The position numbers and the translations under genes were made by a program. A stretch of 64,000 bases of DNA from contig OZ255625.1 of the NCBI GenBank assembly GCA_965276755.1, forward strand, positions 1,736,001 through 1,800,000, written 5' to 3'. Source of the stretch: CAJCIS01 sp965276755 (lineage in GTDB: Bacteria; Pseudomonadota; Alphaproteobacteria; Acetobacterales; Acetobacteraceae). Below the pieces are notes generated by a model that was not told where the DNA came from, searched no databases, and saw only the letters and a list, made by a program, of their open reading frames with translations. Positions 20,377 to 30,044 of the stretch are shown piece by piece (position 1 is the first letter of the stretch; each line of letters opens with the position of its first letter).

Positions 20377-20989
20377 CTACTCGAGCTTGGCAGAATATTG
20401 CGCGAGATACATTGCATACCGGGCCTTGGCTTCGGCAATCGGCACCTGACTCTGAGATGCACCCGGCAGCGATGCCCACTGCGACCCCAAAGCGGCAAAG
20501 GCTTGCTCAAGCTTCCCAAAACCTGCGCAGACCAGCGCCTGGGCGCGCGACTGTCCGATCAGCCACCATGCGACCTTGTCCTGACTGTCGGGCATGAAAT
20601 CAAAGACAATACCGTTGCGCTTGGCGCTCGTCCACGTGCCATTGACGATCATGTAATACCAGCCAGCGTTGAAACTGACACATGATCAAGGAGAGTAAGG
20701 CTGGGGGAGATGTGGCTGACGTATACGTCAGCCACATCTCCCCCAGCCTTACTCTGAGAGTCAATCTTTCTGCCGGCTGGTATAAGCACCCGAGGCTGTC
20801 GAGGTTCTTCCCCACTTGGGTGTGCGGCGTGTTTGGATCGCTGGACGCATCGGTAAAAGTACCGTTTCCATGGGTAGCGTAGTAGACGGCATCATCATCT
20901 CGAGGATAGTTCTCGAGCCAGCGCAGCATCTTCAGAAAGGCCTGCGAAGTCGGCAGGCCCGCATTACAGGCCGGGTTTGGAGGGCGCAT
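20377..20989 (-). pseudogene. GH104-like lysozyme gene interrupted by a MITE
   Basis: Two in-frame pieces on the reverse strand: 20782-20989 (SQAFLKMLRWLENYP, GTFTDASSDPNTPH) and 20377-20656 (YYMIVNGTWTSAKRNGIVFD, PDSQDKVAWWLIG and WASLPGASQSQ). Deleting 20659-20780 plus one TA joins them without a frameshift (LGCLY-YMIVNG). The pattern TW...G..DF.P.SQD..A..LI ... WASLPG is that of glycoside hydrolase 104 / endolysin-type muramidases. The usual GRYQF stretch is divergent (GCLYYMI). The ATG at 20989 has GAAGGA upstream. No signal peptide is visible. Gene inactive as it stands. Confidence 0.75.
20659..20780. mobile_element. MITE (122 bp) inserted in the lysozyme gene
   Basis: Palindromic non-coding element with ends CCAGCCAGC and GCCGGCTGG, flanked by TA on both sides (20657-20658 and 20781-20782). 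A long perfect core stem GGCTGGGGGAGATGTGGCTG meets its complement at a TACGTA-type centre. The TA target duplication is what IS630/Tc1-mariner transposases produce, so such an element probably mobilised it. A decayed relative lies at 15276-15454. Confidence 0.85.
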
Positions 20990-21034
20990 CCTTGCGCTTC
21001 CTTCAAGACGATTTCATGCCGCATCATATGGCTT

Positions 21035-21949
21035 CTACCCATGCACCGCCCCCACCTCATAACTCGGCTGAGCCGCGGTCAAGAACAGCGTCACCTGCCC
21101 CAATATCTTGTTATCAAAAACCACCCGCACCGGAATGGGCGGCGCGCCGGCCAGCACGGAGGCCAGCCAAGCAATCCCGTGCCGCGTGCGCCGCTGCGCC
21201 GCCTCGCTCTCGTCCTTCTTGAAGCCGGCAAGCTGATTCCCATCGAAATCGCACCGCAGCGTCTGGCCCGAAAAGATCGAACGCTCGCTGCGCGCCAGCG
21301 CTTCGGCCCCGGTGGTGCGCGCGGCAAGTGCGGTCAGGCGCCGCCCGTCGAAGATCATGGTCGCGCCATCGCAGCGCCCGGTATCGCCCACCTGGCGCAC
21401 CAGCATCGCAATGGCCGATAGCGTATCGATCGTGTGCACGGCAGCTTCCGGCGCAACGGGCGTGCGCTCCAGGTTCACGTCCGGCGTCAGCGTGCCGATC
21501 ACCGGCGAGCCGTCCCGATACGTCATGCGCGTCACCCGCTCCACACCGCGCAGCGTGCCGACGGAAACAAAGCTGGCAGGAGCAACGGCGTCAGCACCCG
21601 CCGCCGCCGCCTTGCCATGCACGAAGACGCCGCTGACCTGGCTGTCATCATTGCTGTGCACCATCCAGCCGATCATGCCCGCGGTGTGGAACGATAGCGC
21701 GCCCTCATAGCCCAACTGCGTGAAATGCAGGCTGGCGCGCATCTTGAGCACCAGCAGGCCGTGGGAAAAGCCGTCGTACTGCACGCTCCAGGTGCCAGCG
21801 GTCACGCCCTGGGTCACGCCGGTCGGCAACGCCTCGGCCTTCTGCACGGGCACCGGTGTTGCCGCGCCAGCCGGCCAAGCTGCCAAAAACGCGACGATCC
21901 AGCCGGCCAGACGGCCCGTCTTCAAGGTTCCTAAATCAGCCCAATGCAC
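21035..21949 (-). CDS. DUF3108 domain protein, exported
   Basis: 304 aa with a signal-like N terminus (AGWIVAFLAAWPAGA). The DUF3108 pattern is seen: a WSVQYDGFSHGLLVLKM beta-meander, FHTAGMIGWM, FVSVGTLRGVERVTRMTYRDG, the DTLSAIAML helix (family DPLSAL) and CDGATMIFDGRRL with RCDFDGNQLAGF. Family members are periplasmic beta-rich proteins linked to the cell envelope; the exact role is not known. GTG start with AAGGA six bases upstream. It is divergent from the next gene by 40 bases. Confidence 0.82.
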   Translation of the reverse strand: MHWADLGTLKTGRLAGWIVAFLAAWPAGAATPVPVQKAEALPTGVTQGVTAGTWSVQYDGFSHGLLVLKMRASLHFTQLGYEGALSFHTAGMIGWMVHSNDDSQVSGVFVHGKAAAAGADAVAPASFVSVGTLRGVERVTRMTYRDGSPVIGTLTPDVNLERTPVAPEAAVHTIDTLSAIAMLVRQVGDTGRCDGATMIFDGRRLTALAARTTGAEALARSERSIFSGQTLRCDFDGNQLAGFKKDESEAAQRRTRHGIAWLASVLAGAPPIPVRVVFDNKILGQVTLFLTAAQPSYEVGAVHG

Positions 21950-21989
21950 GTTGCATCCTTCCGACCCTCACAGGGGAGCGCGCCCATTC

Positions 21990-23312
21990 ATGCCGTCCGC
22001 CGTCCAGCAAGTCTCCCATCCTCCTGCGTCCGGGGCGCTGACGCCAGCTTCCCCCTCCGGCATCGAACCCGAGGGGGGCAGGCGGGGGCGGCACTGGTAT
22101 GGCGGTGACCGCCGCGCCTCCACGCCCACCAAGGCCTACGGCACGCTCGAACGCGCCTTTGCCGCCTGTAGTTTGATCGGCGTGGCCGGCACAACGGGCG
22201 GGGCACTCCTGGCGGTGAACGGCTACGGCCCCTTCCCGTTGCTGGGCGCCTGCTCGGCGGTGATGCTGGTCACCGCCTGCCTGGGCCGCTTTGCGCAGGA
22301 GAGCGTGATCAGGTTCCAGCGCGGCGAGCTGGCGCGCGTCTATGCCTCGGCCATGCAGGCGCCGCAGCGCGCGGTGTTCGAGCGGCGGACGGGTCCCACG
22401 CGCATGGAAGCGCTCAACCAGTCGGTCATCGACATGCTGGAGAGCGTGCGGCTGAAGGTCACCGGCGGAGACCACGTGCGTCTGTGGGCCATGGCCATGC
22501 GCCGCGCACTCGATAGCCGGGCCGAGACCAGCCGCGCCCTGGCAGCGGCGCTGGGCGAGGACGCGCACGCCATCGCCGCGGCCGCGGCCACCGCGCGCCG
22601 GGCCGAGGCCGATATCAGCGCCGAAGCGGGCGAATTGTTCGACCACGCCGGCCGCGCCGTGGAAGCCACCGCCTTCATGGCCGAAGAGGCTGACGCGCTG
22701 GCCACCTCCGTGCGCGTGGTTACTGCGCAAATCCGCAAGACAGCCGTGTTTGCGAGCGATCTGGCCCATGGCGCGATCTCCGCGCAGCGTGACGCCGCCT
22801 CGGTCACGGACATGACCGCAGGCCTGATCGATGCGGCCGAACAGCTCCGCGCGATCCTGCAGCGCGCGCAGGCGGCGGGCGGTGCCGGCAGCGATGCCGC
22901 CACAATGGCCGAGGAGATGACGAGCCTGGCCGCTGCAGGACAAGCCGCGCTGGACGCCATGATGCAGACCGCGCGGCGCCTGAAGGCCGACGCGGAGACG
23001 ATGGCCATTACCGTCTCCGTCATGAACGACACGGTGCAGGCGCAAGGCACGCTGGGCCAGGCGCTGAGCGAGTCCGCGGTTCAGCAGAGCGAGGCCATTA
23101 CGCGCCTGGTGCGAAAGGCCGGGTCAGCGCGCGGGGAAATCGTGGCGCTGCAGGAGCGCGCCGGCGGCATGGAACGTCGGGATTTGGGACTGGGCGCAGG
23201 CTCGGCGGCGCGGCGCGCGGTCGAGCGGCTGCCCGATCATGCCGAGGCTGTTGCGAAGATTTTGCGGGATTTGCCGGTGTTTGAGAGCAAGGTTGCGGCG
23301 GAGACGGTTTGA
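21990..23312 (+). CDS. Membrane protein with long coiled coil (MCP-like)
   Basis: 440 aa. After a polar N terminus there are two adjacent transmembrane helices (about residues 62-78 GVAGTTGGALLAVNG and 83-100 LLGACSAVMLVTACLG). The rest is a long alanine-rich helical region with heptad character (AEEADALATSVRVVTAQIRK and similar), like the signalling part of chemoreceptors but without the conserved hairpin tip. Start chosen at ATG 21990, which has GGGGAG upstream; an upstream extension would overlap the divergent gene. Role unknown. Confidence 0.75.
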   Translation: MPSAVQQVSHPPASGALTPASPSGIEPEGGRRGRHWYGGDRRASTPTKAYGTLERAFAACSLIGVAGTTGGALLAVNGYGPFPLLGACSAVMLVTACLGRFAQESVIRFQRGELARVYASAMQAPQRAVFERRTGPTRMEALNQSVIDMLESVRLKVTGGDHVRLWAMAMRRALDSRAETSRALAAALGEDAHAIAAAAATARRAEADISAEAGELFDHAGRAVEATAFMAEEADALATSVRVVTAQIRKTAVFASDLAHGAISAQRDAASVTDMTAGLIDAAEQLRAILQRAQAAGGAGSDAATMAEEMTSLAAAGQAALDAMMQTARRLKADAETMAITVSVMNDTVQAQGTLGQALSESAVQQSEAITRLVRKAGSARGEIVALQERAGGMERRDLGLGAGSAARRAVERLPDHAEAVAKILRDLPVFESKVAAETV

Positions 23313-23332
23313 GGCTGAGGTGAAGCGAAGAC

Positions 23333-23370
23333 CTGGGGGAGATGTGCCATCCCCCCCAGACCCCCCGTCA
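23333..23370 (+). terminator. G/C hairpin terminator
   Basis: CTGGGGGAGATG with CATCCCCCCCAG, just after the coiled-coil membrane protein gene. Same dispersed family as 13031-13063. Confidence 0.6.
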
Positions 23371-23415
23371 CTATTTAGGGCAGGGCATCTGGGTAGCTTC
23401 GGTTTGTAATGTACA

Positions 23416-23590
23416 ATGGGTAATGCGCGCAATTTGCCTCGGGATGTCAGGGCCACGCTGCCCGCGGTCGTCGATCAGGCCCGGCAGGGTGAGCCGTCCA
23501 TCATCACGCTGCATGGGACATCCCGGGGCGGTGCTTCTCGGTTTCGAGGAATGGCGGCGCCTGTCGCCGGCTGCTGATGCACGCGGAATG
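23416..23590 (+). pseudogene. Phd/YefM-type antitoxin remnant, frameshifted
   Basis: The reading from ATG 23416 (MGNARNLPRDVRATLPAVVD, QARQGEPSIITLHG) continues after a one-base shift near 23520 as AVLLGFEEWRRLSP. Together these match the Phd/YefM antitoxin pattern (..LP.VVD.A..GEP.IIT.HG..AVLL.FEEWRRL). No toxin gene follows. From 23600 to 24240 I see no gene; the base composition there is visibly less GC-rich. Confidence 0.7.
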
Positions 23591-24252
23591 GTCGGTCGCA
23601 CCGAAAGTATCACATTCTGTCACACTCTTCCCCAAGAGATAGCGCATTATTTCGGTCTATTTTCCTGCGTTCTACTAATTCCGCGGACTGGCACGAGTGC
23701 TCTCGATGTTGTGGAATTCTTGATTTTTGCGTTGCCATCTTCCGGTGACAAGTCTACCAAACTCCGGCTACCACGATCGGCCACCCTCCCAGGGTGTATG
23801 ATGGGATTGAAATGGAGCTACAGACCTTTTCAGTGACGATCATAGCGTCGCTTCTCTCGTTGGCGTTAGCTTCAGCGGACACCCTCCGCTATTCCGCCAG
23901 GACTGCATGTCAGCTTTCATCGTAACCGGCGCAAACGAGAAGCGCCACGCGATAGGCAGCTTGCGGCGAGCCTTTATGGCTAATATCGGAGCAGGCCAAG
24001 TAACGAAATGGCCAGCGTCCGAGGGAGCGTCCCAAATGGCCCGGAGTGATCCGTAGCATTCCCAGGGTTCGTGGTTCTTCAGTAATCCTCGGCCGTTCGT
24101 GACTTCATTACGGTTCGCGCTGTGGCATTGCGTTGCATATCTCAGGATTTATGCATTAAGAAGAAATGGCCGCGTAGGCAGAGACGTTCTTCTAATGTTC
24201 ACACTCGCCAGTTCAGGCGGCCATGTGACACACTTCTAGGAGGGGAGGACGG

Positions 24253-25320
24253 ATGGAGGCGAGTGTGCGGACGTGGAGCAGCAGCATCCAATTTCTTATT
24301 TCAGTTACTATAGCTGTTAGTTCGGGGGGTGCTGCCGCGGCGGCGACTCCGCCTCACGTCCCGTTGGAAACCTACTCGCATCCCCAGAGCCTCGTTCGGA
24401 TAGATGGCTCTCGGCGTATTAATCTTTTTTGCGCTGGCGAAGGCAAACCAACAGTTATTTTTGAAGCTGGCTTAGGCAACAGCAATATGGTTTGGCTGGA
24501 GGTGCAGCCGCAAGTCGCCCGATTTACTCGCGCTTGTTCATATGACAGGGCTGGCTTCGGCTTTAGTGATCCTCCGAGACAGTCAGTAGATGCGCGTAAC
24601 GCGGTGGACGACCTCCATCGCTTAATAACGGCTGCGAACATATCGTCGCCAGTGGTTCTAGTTGGTCACTCTTTAGGTGGGCTATTCAATATTCTCTATA
24701 GTGCAACTTACCCGGATGAAGTGGCCGGAATGGTATTGGTTGATCCGTCCATCCCCGGCTTAGAAACGGAGCAATGGGAAACGCCGCAAATTGCGGCTAT
24801 GAGTTTCCATTACGAAGCGAGCCGATTGCTTGAGGTGCGACGTTGCTTGAACATTGCTCGCAAAATTGAGTCGGGAAAACCAGCTACAGGCGATTCGGAA
24901 TGCCTCAACGTTCCTTCTGGCCTAGATCCGATCACCCAACACGAGTTGAGACGTGAAGCGGCGGACCCGGGCCATCAAGCGGCCCTCTTATCAACTATGG
25001 AATGTTTCTTCATCCCTTCACCCGGCCATCGTAGCTTAGATGACGAGGAGCTAATGGCCAAGCCGTTCGTCTTCGGAAGTAAACCGCTCGTCGTGCTCAC
25101 CGCTGGCCAAAAAGACTTTCTTTCTCAAGCTACTCCAAGCCAAACTGCGGCTTTTCGATCCGCTTGGAAATTAGGACATGATGCAATAGCCGCGGCCTCC
25201 AAGGTCGGTGTAAACGTCGTTGTAGCACAGTCGGGACATTATATCGAAACAGAACAGCCGGAGATAGTAACCAAATACATCCTCGATGTGGTTCACGAAA
25301 TTCATGCGGCAAGACCATAA
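24253..25320 (+). CDS. Alpha/beta hydrolase, exported
   Basis: 355 aa hydrolase of the alpha/beta fold. A hydrophobic N-terminal segment (FLISVTIAVSSGGAAAAA) suggests export. The nucleophile elbow is GHSLGG near residue 142. The oxyanion strand VIFEAGLGN, the YDRAGFGFSDPP loop and the late catalytic histidine in AQSGHYIETEQP are in place. Strong ribosome binding site GGGGAGGAC. Codon use and base composition are more A/T-rich than the neighbours, which hints at horizontal acquisition. Substrate unknown. Confidence 0.85.
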   Translation: MEASVRTWSSSIQFLISVTIAVSSGGAAAAATPPHVPLETYSHPQSLVRIDGSRRINLFCAGEGKPTVIFEAGLGNSNMVWLEVQPQVARFTRACSYDRAGFGFSDPPRQSVDARNAVDDLHRLITAANISSPVVLVGHSLGGLFNILYSATYPDEVAGMVLVDPSIPGLETEQWETPQIAAMSFHYEASRLLEVRRCLNIARKIESGKPATGDSECLNVPSGLDPITQHELRREAADPGHQAALLSTMECFFIPSPGHRSLDDEELMAKPFVFGSKPLVVLTAGQKDFLSQATPSQTAAFRSAWKLGHDAIAAASKVGVNVVVAQSGHYIETEQPEIVTKYILDVVHEIHAARP

Positions 25321-25508
25321 CCTCAATCGGCTCGATAGGAGGGGAAGCGGCAAAGAACCTAGGGTGCATATATCAAGATTTATGCACCACCTAACAAGTT
25401 TATACCGGTCAACCCGTTACCGTTGCACAAGTCGCGTGCGAGTGTCCACTTTGATGTTCCTGTCGCTAAGGCCGCCCATCTGCGCTCAACCACTTTCGGA
25501 GGCTGATA

Positions 25509-25862
25509 TTGAGCTACGCGTCGCTATTGCGCCTTCTGGTCCCACTTGGCCTTCTCATCCTTGCCACCAGCCTGGAGGCGGGCGGGGACGCGATCATTCG
25601 CATAGGACTAAGGCCGCACCCGTTAGCCGTCAGGACGCTTGTAATGCTCAGCGGCGGCGTCATCCTCTTCTTCTACGGCCTGACCCTCAATCTTTCGCCG
25701 CTAGACTGGGGGCGCCTGATCGGCGCCTACGTGGCAATTTTCTTTGTCATCGCCCAGATCATCAACCTGATCGTCTTCCAGCGCGCCCCCACGCTGCCAA
25801 TCATGATAGGTGGCCTGTTCATATTGACTGGCGGCGCGATCATCACAATCTGGCGCCGCTAA
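25509..25862 (+). CDS. Small integral membrane protein (4 TM)
   Basis: 117 aa, almost entirely hydrophobic, with four predicted helices (residues about 6-24, 42-60, 70-90 and 97-115). TTG start (MSYASLLRLLVPLGLLIL) supported by CGGAGG 7 bases upstream. No recognised family. It ends directly at an A/T-rich hairpin repeat. The 188 bases before it hold no gene that I can see. Confidence 0.65.
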   Translation: MSYASLLRLLVPLGLLILATSLEAGGDAIIRIGLRPHPLAVRTLVMLSGGVILFFYGLTLNLSPLDWGRLIGAYVAIFFVIAQIINLIVFQRAPTLPIMIGGLFILTGGAIITIWRR

Positions 25863-25865
25863 ACA

Positions 25866-25904
25866 GACAAAGGTTTTTTGGTCCTTTTTTTCCAAAAAAG
25901 GACT
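25866..25904. repeat. A/T-rich hairpin repeat, short copy
   Basis: AAGGTTTTTTGGTCC followed by TTTTTTTCCAAAAAAGGAC, matching part of the triple-hairpin element at 14221-14319. It stands between the small membrane protein gene and the frameshifted hydrolase and probably ends transcription of the former. Confidence 0.65.
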
Positions 25905-25937
25905 GCTTCCTTCCCTTGCCTTTGGCTACCCTGCCCC

Positions 25938-27486
25938 ATGCAAACCGACCCGCTAGCCCAAGCCGCCGAAGCCCTGGCGCTCAACTACCCCGGCCCAGGC
26001 GGCGCCTGCGCCGTGCTCCGCCACGGTCACACCCTGATCCGCCACGCCTGGGGCTATGCCAATGCCGAGCAACGCATAGCTTTCACGCCAAGCACGCTAT
26101 TTCGCATCTGCTCGATTACCAAGCAATTCACCTGTGCTACCGTGCTGGACGCGTTTGCCGATCCTTCCGTGCTGGACGGCGATGTGGCCAGGCGCCTGCC
26201 CCATCTGATCGGCCGCGCGCCAAGTGCTGCGCATCTGTGCCACAACCAATCCGGCCTGCGCGACTATTGGGCGGTCGCAATGCTGCACGGCGCGCCGGCG
26301 GAGTCCGAGTTTGGCGCGTGCGAGGCGGCGCGTGTGATCTCGGCCACGCGCACGCTGCAATTTGCCCCAGGCACGCGTTATTCCTACGCCAACCAGAATT
26401 TCCGCCTGCTGTCCGATATCGTGCAGGAACGAACCGGCCGCAGCTTTGGCGAATTGCTGCGTGCGCGCATTTTCGATCGCGCCGGCATGCACGGCGCCAT
26501 CCTGGCCGCGGACACGCGCCATGCCGGACGGCACGCAGGGCTATGAGGGTTCCGCCAGCACGGGCTTTCGCCCCGCGGTCAATCGCATCCTGTGGACCGG
26601 CGATGCCGGCATCGGCGCGAGCCTTGATGACATGATTGCGTGGGAGCGCTTCATCAATGCCTCGCGCGACGATGCGAACGCGCTGCCGACGCGCCTGGCC
26701 GCACCCGTGCATTTCGCAAACGGCGCGCCCGCTTCCTACGGATTTGGTCTGGGACGACGGCCGGAATTGGGCCGAGCCGCAATCGGCCATGGTGGCGCGC
26801 TGCGCGGCTGGCGCAGTTATCTTGTGTATTTTCCGGCCGAGCGGCTATCTGTTGTCGTGTTCTTCAATCACCTCTCGGACGCGCATGGAGCGGCGCTGGA
26901 CCTTGCCCGCGCGGTGCTGGGCACGGCGCGGCCGACGCCCGAGCCAGGACCCGCGCCCGCATGGCTTGGTGCGTATATGGACCTCGAGACAGGGCTCAGC
27001 GTGCGGCTGGACGCGGCTGGGGGCGGACAGATCCGGCTGCGCTACGGCCATTCTGCCGAGCTGCTGGACGTGAAGCCGGACGGCAGCGCCGCCAACGAAA
27101 TGACAACGCTGCGCCCGACGGAGAACGGTATCTTCATGGCCCGGCCTAGCGAGAACCATGCTGCCCTTTTGACGCCATGCACCCCGCATACCGGCGGCGA
27201 CATCGCCGGAATTTATTTCTGCGAGGAATTGCAGGCCGAGCTGACGATTGCCGGCGCGGGCCAGACCTATTACGGCGCGTTTTCGGGCTTTCTCGGTCCT
27301 GGCCGGATGGAATTGTTAGAGCCTGTCGCGGCCGACATCTGGTCGCTGCCGTGCTTGCGCGCGCTGGACCACACGCCGCCGGGCGATTGGACGTTACGGT
27401 TTGTTCGCAACGCCGCAGGCCAGGTCGAACGCGTGCAGTTCGGCTGCTGGTTGGCGCGCGGATTTTCGGCGCTAAAAACCTCCTAA
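25938..27486 (+). pseudogene. D-aminopeptidase-like serine hydrolase, frameshifted
   Basis: Two overlapping frames make one 516-codon S12 (beta-lactamase-like) protein. The first frame from ATG 25938 has the SxxK motif SITKQF, CHNQSGLRDYW and the YSYANQNF (YxN) motif. It ends at a TGA (26544-26546) shortly after a one-base shift near 26520 (LAADTR). The second frame continues with AMPDGTQGYEGS, HGGALRGWRSYLV (HxG motif), and a C-terminal beta-domain as in D-aminopeptidase. No signal peptide. It is either a real inactivating deletion or a sequencing error. Confidence 0.75.
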
Positions 27487-27563
27487 AATTAGGCTTTGGG
27501 GCCGCGGAACCCGGCGGGTGCAGGGGCAGAGCCCCCGCTTTTGGCTGATCATGATGGCGCCCC

Positions 27564-27770
27564 CTAGCAGCGTGTCTCGGCTTCGAGAACAATCTCCTGG
27601 AAAATGTCAGGATCGGTGCAAGCCATCGCTCTGACGACAGCCTTTACGCATCCTAGGCACAGGCTGCCGTTTAGCCGACGCAACCCGGAATCGATGCCCC
27701 GAAAACAGTAAAAGCCCGCGGCCTCATCTGGCACTCGCCCACACACGCCGCAAACAACCGTCTCTTCCAC
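27564..27770 (-). CDS. Small cysteine-rich hypothetical protein
   Basis: 68 aa with two CxxC pairs (CGVCGR and CLGCVK), a possible zinc ribbon. GTG start at 27770 with AAAGGGG about 8 bases upstream. No family recognised. It is flanked by a degenerate G/C repeat (27491-27545). It could be a chance frame, but the cysteine spacing favours a real protein. Confidence 0.4.
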   Translation of the reverse strand: MEETVVCGVCGRVPDEAAGFYCFRGIDSGLRRLNGSLCLGCVKAVVRAMACTDPDIFQEIVLEAETRC

Positions 27771-28035
27771 AAGACACACCCCTTTGGGAGACCCTAGCAG
27801 ACACTCAGCGAGTGATAAACTGGATTATCACGTGCCATTCCGACTGCCGCTTGGCGGCCAGGGTGGTTTCGGATCTGACCTACGGAGCGGATTTATGCAG
27901 CGACCACGGGCCGGCGCTGAATTCAAAGTGTTGCCCAAAGAAGAGCAGCGTCTTGCGACTGTCGCTGCGTGTCGGATATTTTGCGACCATCAGGAGTCGA
28001 GCAATCCTCCCCGAAAAACAGGTTACATCAAAGCA

Positions 28036-28091
28036 GTTGGGGGAGATGTGGCTGACGTGTACGTCAGCCCCCCCCCCCCAAACCCCCCGTC
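28036..28091 (-). terminator. G/C hairpin with TGACGTGTACGTCA core
   Basis: TTGGGGGAGATGTGGCTGAC ... GTCAGCCCCCCCCCCCAA, a copy of the dispersed hairpin family. It lies just past the 3' end of the 626-residue minus-strand gene. Confidence 0.6.
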
Positions 28092-28097
28092 ATCTCT

Positions 28098-29978
28098 TTA
28101 GAACCCGAACATATGATCCAGCGAAAACCCGCCCGCATCGTCCATCAATCCATGATACCCGAACAATCGGCACGTGCCATCGCGCACGAGCACATACCCC
28201 TTCGCTCCAGCCTCTCGCAACAACGCGGCACCAAATACCTGATCGGGAAACACCATCGCCGACCCGCTACACGCAATGCGCAACGCATGCTCGCCGATCG
28301 GCGCGCCATCGCCATCGATCAGCACCAAGCTCGTCGCCGAATGCGAATGCCACGCGGCCGAGGCCGCATACACCAGCACCGCAAACGCTCGCCGCCGGCC
28401 ATCGCCCAATTTGAGAAACAGTCGCGTGGACAAGCCAGGAGGCGGCCCCGAATAGGATTGCGGCTCGTCGCGATAGGTCATCGCCGTATTGAAAATATGC
28501 GCGCCGAAACTGGTCTCGGCCGCATGCCCGCTCACGCGATCCTCATAGCGGAACAGCCCGTGCAGCCAGCCATCCGCATCGCCGCCGTCGCGAAAATCAT
28601 AGACCAGCTCGGCATGCCCGGCCACGTCCGCCACATCGTCCAGATCGATGCCCATTTCATGATCGCGCGCCAGGCACCCCAAAAACCGCTGCGCCACCAG
28701 CGCGCCATCCTGCGCGAACACGTCCAGCCGCACCGGCAAATTCGCCTGGCTTTCCGCCATCGGATTGGGCTGCACTATCGTGCGGAAGCGCTCGGGCGGC
28801 AGCACGGGAAACGGCAGCAGATAGCCCCGCCCCAGCAGATTGCTCAGCGACTTGATGCCCGCATCGGGCCGCAAATCCGCACGCTCCACATTGACGTGCG
28901 CAATGCGCGTCCGCCCGCCCCGACGCACCTCATAGCGAGGCCGCACGACATGCCGCCCGGTGCGCAACTCAATCTGCGCTGGCCATGCAACCCCCGGCAG
29001 CACGCGCGATACATCTACCGCCACCGACGCATACGCCCCCACCTCGTACCCAAGCGCCACAACCCGCTCATCGCCCATGCGATTAAGCGAAATTGCGTCC
29101 GCCGCAATCGGCGCAGCGTGACTGTTCTGCACCCACAACAAAACCTGCTCGTCAGCCCGCGGCGCCGGCAACCCGGCGTATCGATCCGAGGGCCAGGCAT
29201 TCGCATCATGGGTCACTGAAAGGCTCGGCTCCCCCCCTGTCCCATAAACATCCAGCGCATATTTCACGACATCATGGCCCGCCACGCCGATGGCATGGAC
29301 AAACAACTGCCCGGCAAATGCCCCCAACCCAAAGCGCGCCCGCACCTCCGCGCTGTCAATGCGAAAGCCCGAGGCCGTATCGGGCAGACTCTCCTCCCAC
29401 TGCGCCAGCACAGCGCCCGCGCCATCATACAGCCGCAACCACAGCCGCACGCCGCGCGCGCCATAGCCCGCCCAGTAATTGGCACTGCTCAGCCGCGTGG
29501 ACAGCCCATCCGCATCGCGAAAAAACGCGTAATTCGTGGCGAAATTCAGCCGGTCCAGATATTTCCCGCGCACCGTCAGCATCGCCTCGGGCAGCCGCGC
29601 GGGATCGAGTGTCACCACGCGCAGATGCGGCGCCATTGCCCCCATCCGCGCCGCCACCCGCGCCGCATCAAAGCTCGCCACCAGCAGGCAAGCCGCCCCA
29701 CTGCCGGTCAATTCCGTCACCGGCCGCGCCGCCGCCCCCAGCAGCGCGCTCCCCAGAAGCTGCACATCCTGCACGTAATATTCCGCCGGTGCCGGCATGG
29801 CGGGATGCAGCGCAAACACCGCCCCTGCCACGCCTTCGGGATCAAAAACCGCCAGCTTTCCCGCCTGCGCCAATTCTCCGGCCAAAGCAGCCAACGCCTC
29901 CGCCGCCATCGGATGCACCAGCGCCTTGTAAAGCACGTTGCCGCCTTGCCTGGCGTCGAAAGTCTGGATGTCCAACAT
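28098..29978 (-). CDS. Large conserved-looking hypothetical protein
   Basis: 626 aa, no signal peptide and no transmembrane helix. N-terminal alpha/beta region (MLDIQTFDARQGGNVLYKAL, VFDPEGVAGAVFALHP, LLVASFDAARVAARM) followed by beta-rich regions with many short Gly/Asp turns (YWAGYGARGVRLWLRLYDG, LVYDFRDGGDADG) and a C-terminal FGYHGLMDDAGGFSLDHMFG. I do not recognise the family. It is divergent from a GT4 glycosyltransferase across 66 bases, so a role in surface polysaccharide or in an organised carbohydrate cluster is possible, but this is context only. Confidence 0.7.
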   Translation of the reverse strand: MLDIQTFDARQGGNVLYKALVHPMAAEALAALAGELAQAGKLAVFDPEGVAGAVFALHPAMPAPAEYYVQDVQLLGSALLGAAARPVTELTGSGAACLLVASFDAARVAARMGAMAPHLRVVTLDPARLPEAMLTVRGKYLDRLNFATNYAFFRDADGLSTRLSSANYWAGYGARGVRLWLRLYDGAGAVLAQWEESLPDTASGFRIDSAEVRARFGLGAFAGQLFVHAIGVAGHDVVKYALDVYGTGGEPSLSVTHDANAWPSDRYAGLPAPRADEQVLLWVQNSHAAPIAADAISLNRMGDERVVALGYEVGAYASVAVDVSRVLPGVAWPAQIELRTGRHVVRPRYEVRRGGRTRIAHVNVERADLRPDAGIKSLSNLLGRGYLLPFPVLPPERFRTIVQPNPMAESQANLPVRLDVFAQDGALVAQRFLGCLARDHEMGIDLDDVADVAGHAELVYDFRDGGDADGWLHGLFRYEDRVSGHAAETSFGAHIFNTAMTYRDEPQSYSGPPPGLSTRLFLKLGDGRRRAFAVLVYAASAAWHSHSATSLVLIDGDGAPIGEHALRIACSGSAMVFPDQVFGAALLREAGAKGYVLVRDGTCRLFGYHGLMDDAGGFSLDHMFGF

Positions 29979-30044
29979 GGCCGCACACCTAAATCAGGCG
30001 GGCCGCCCTGGCTACGCCCCGCGCCCCATGCCACACCCGCGACC

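Noticed and set aside
24122..24313. 63-codon frame upstream of the alpha/beta hydrolase
   Set aside because: It overlaps the start of the hydrolase gene in another frame and has no motif or ribosome binding site.
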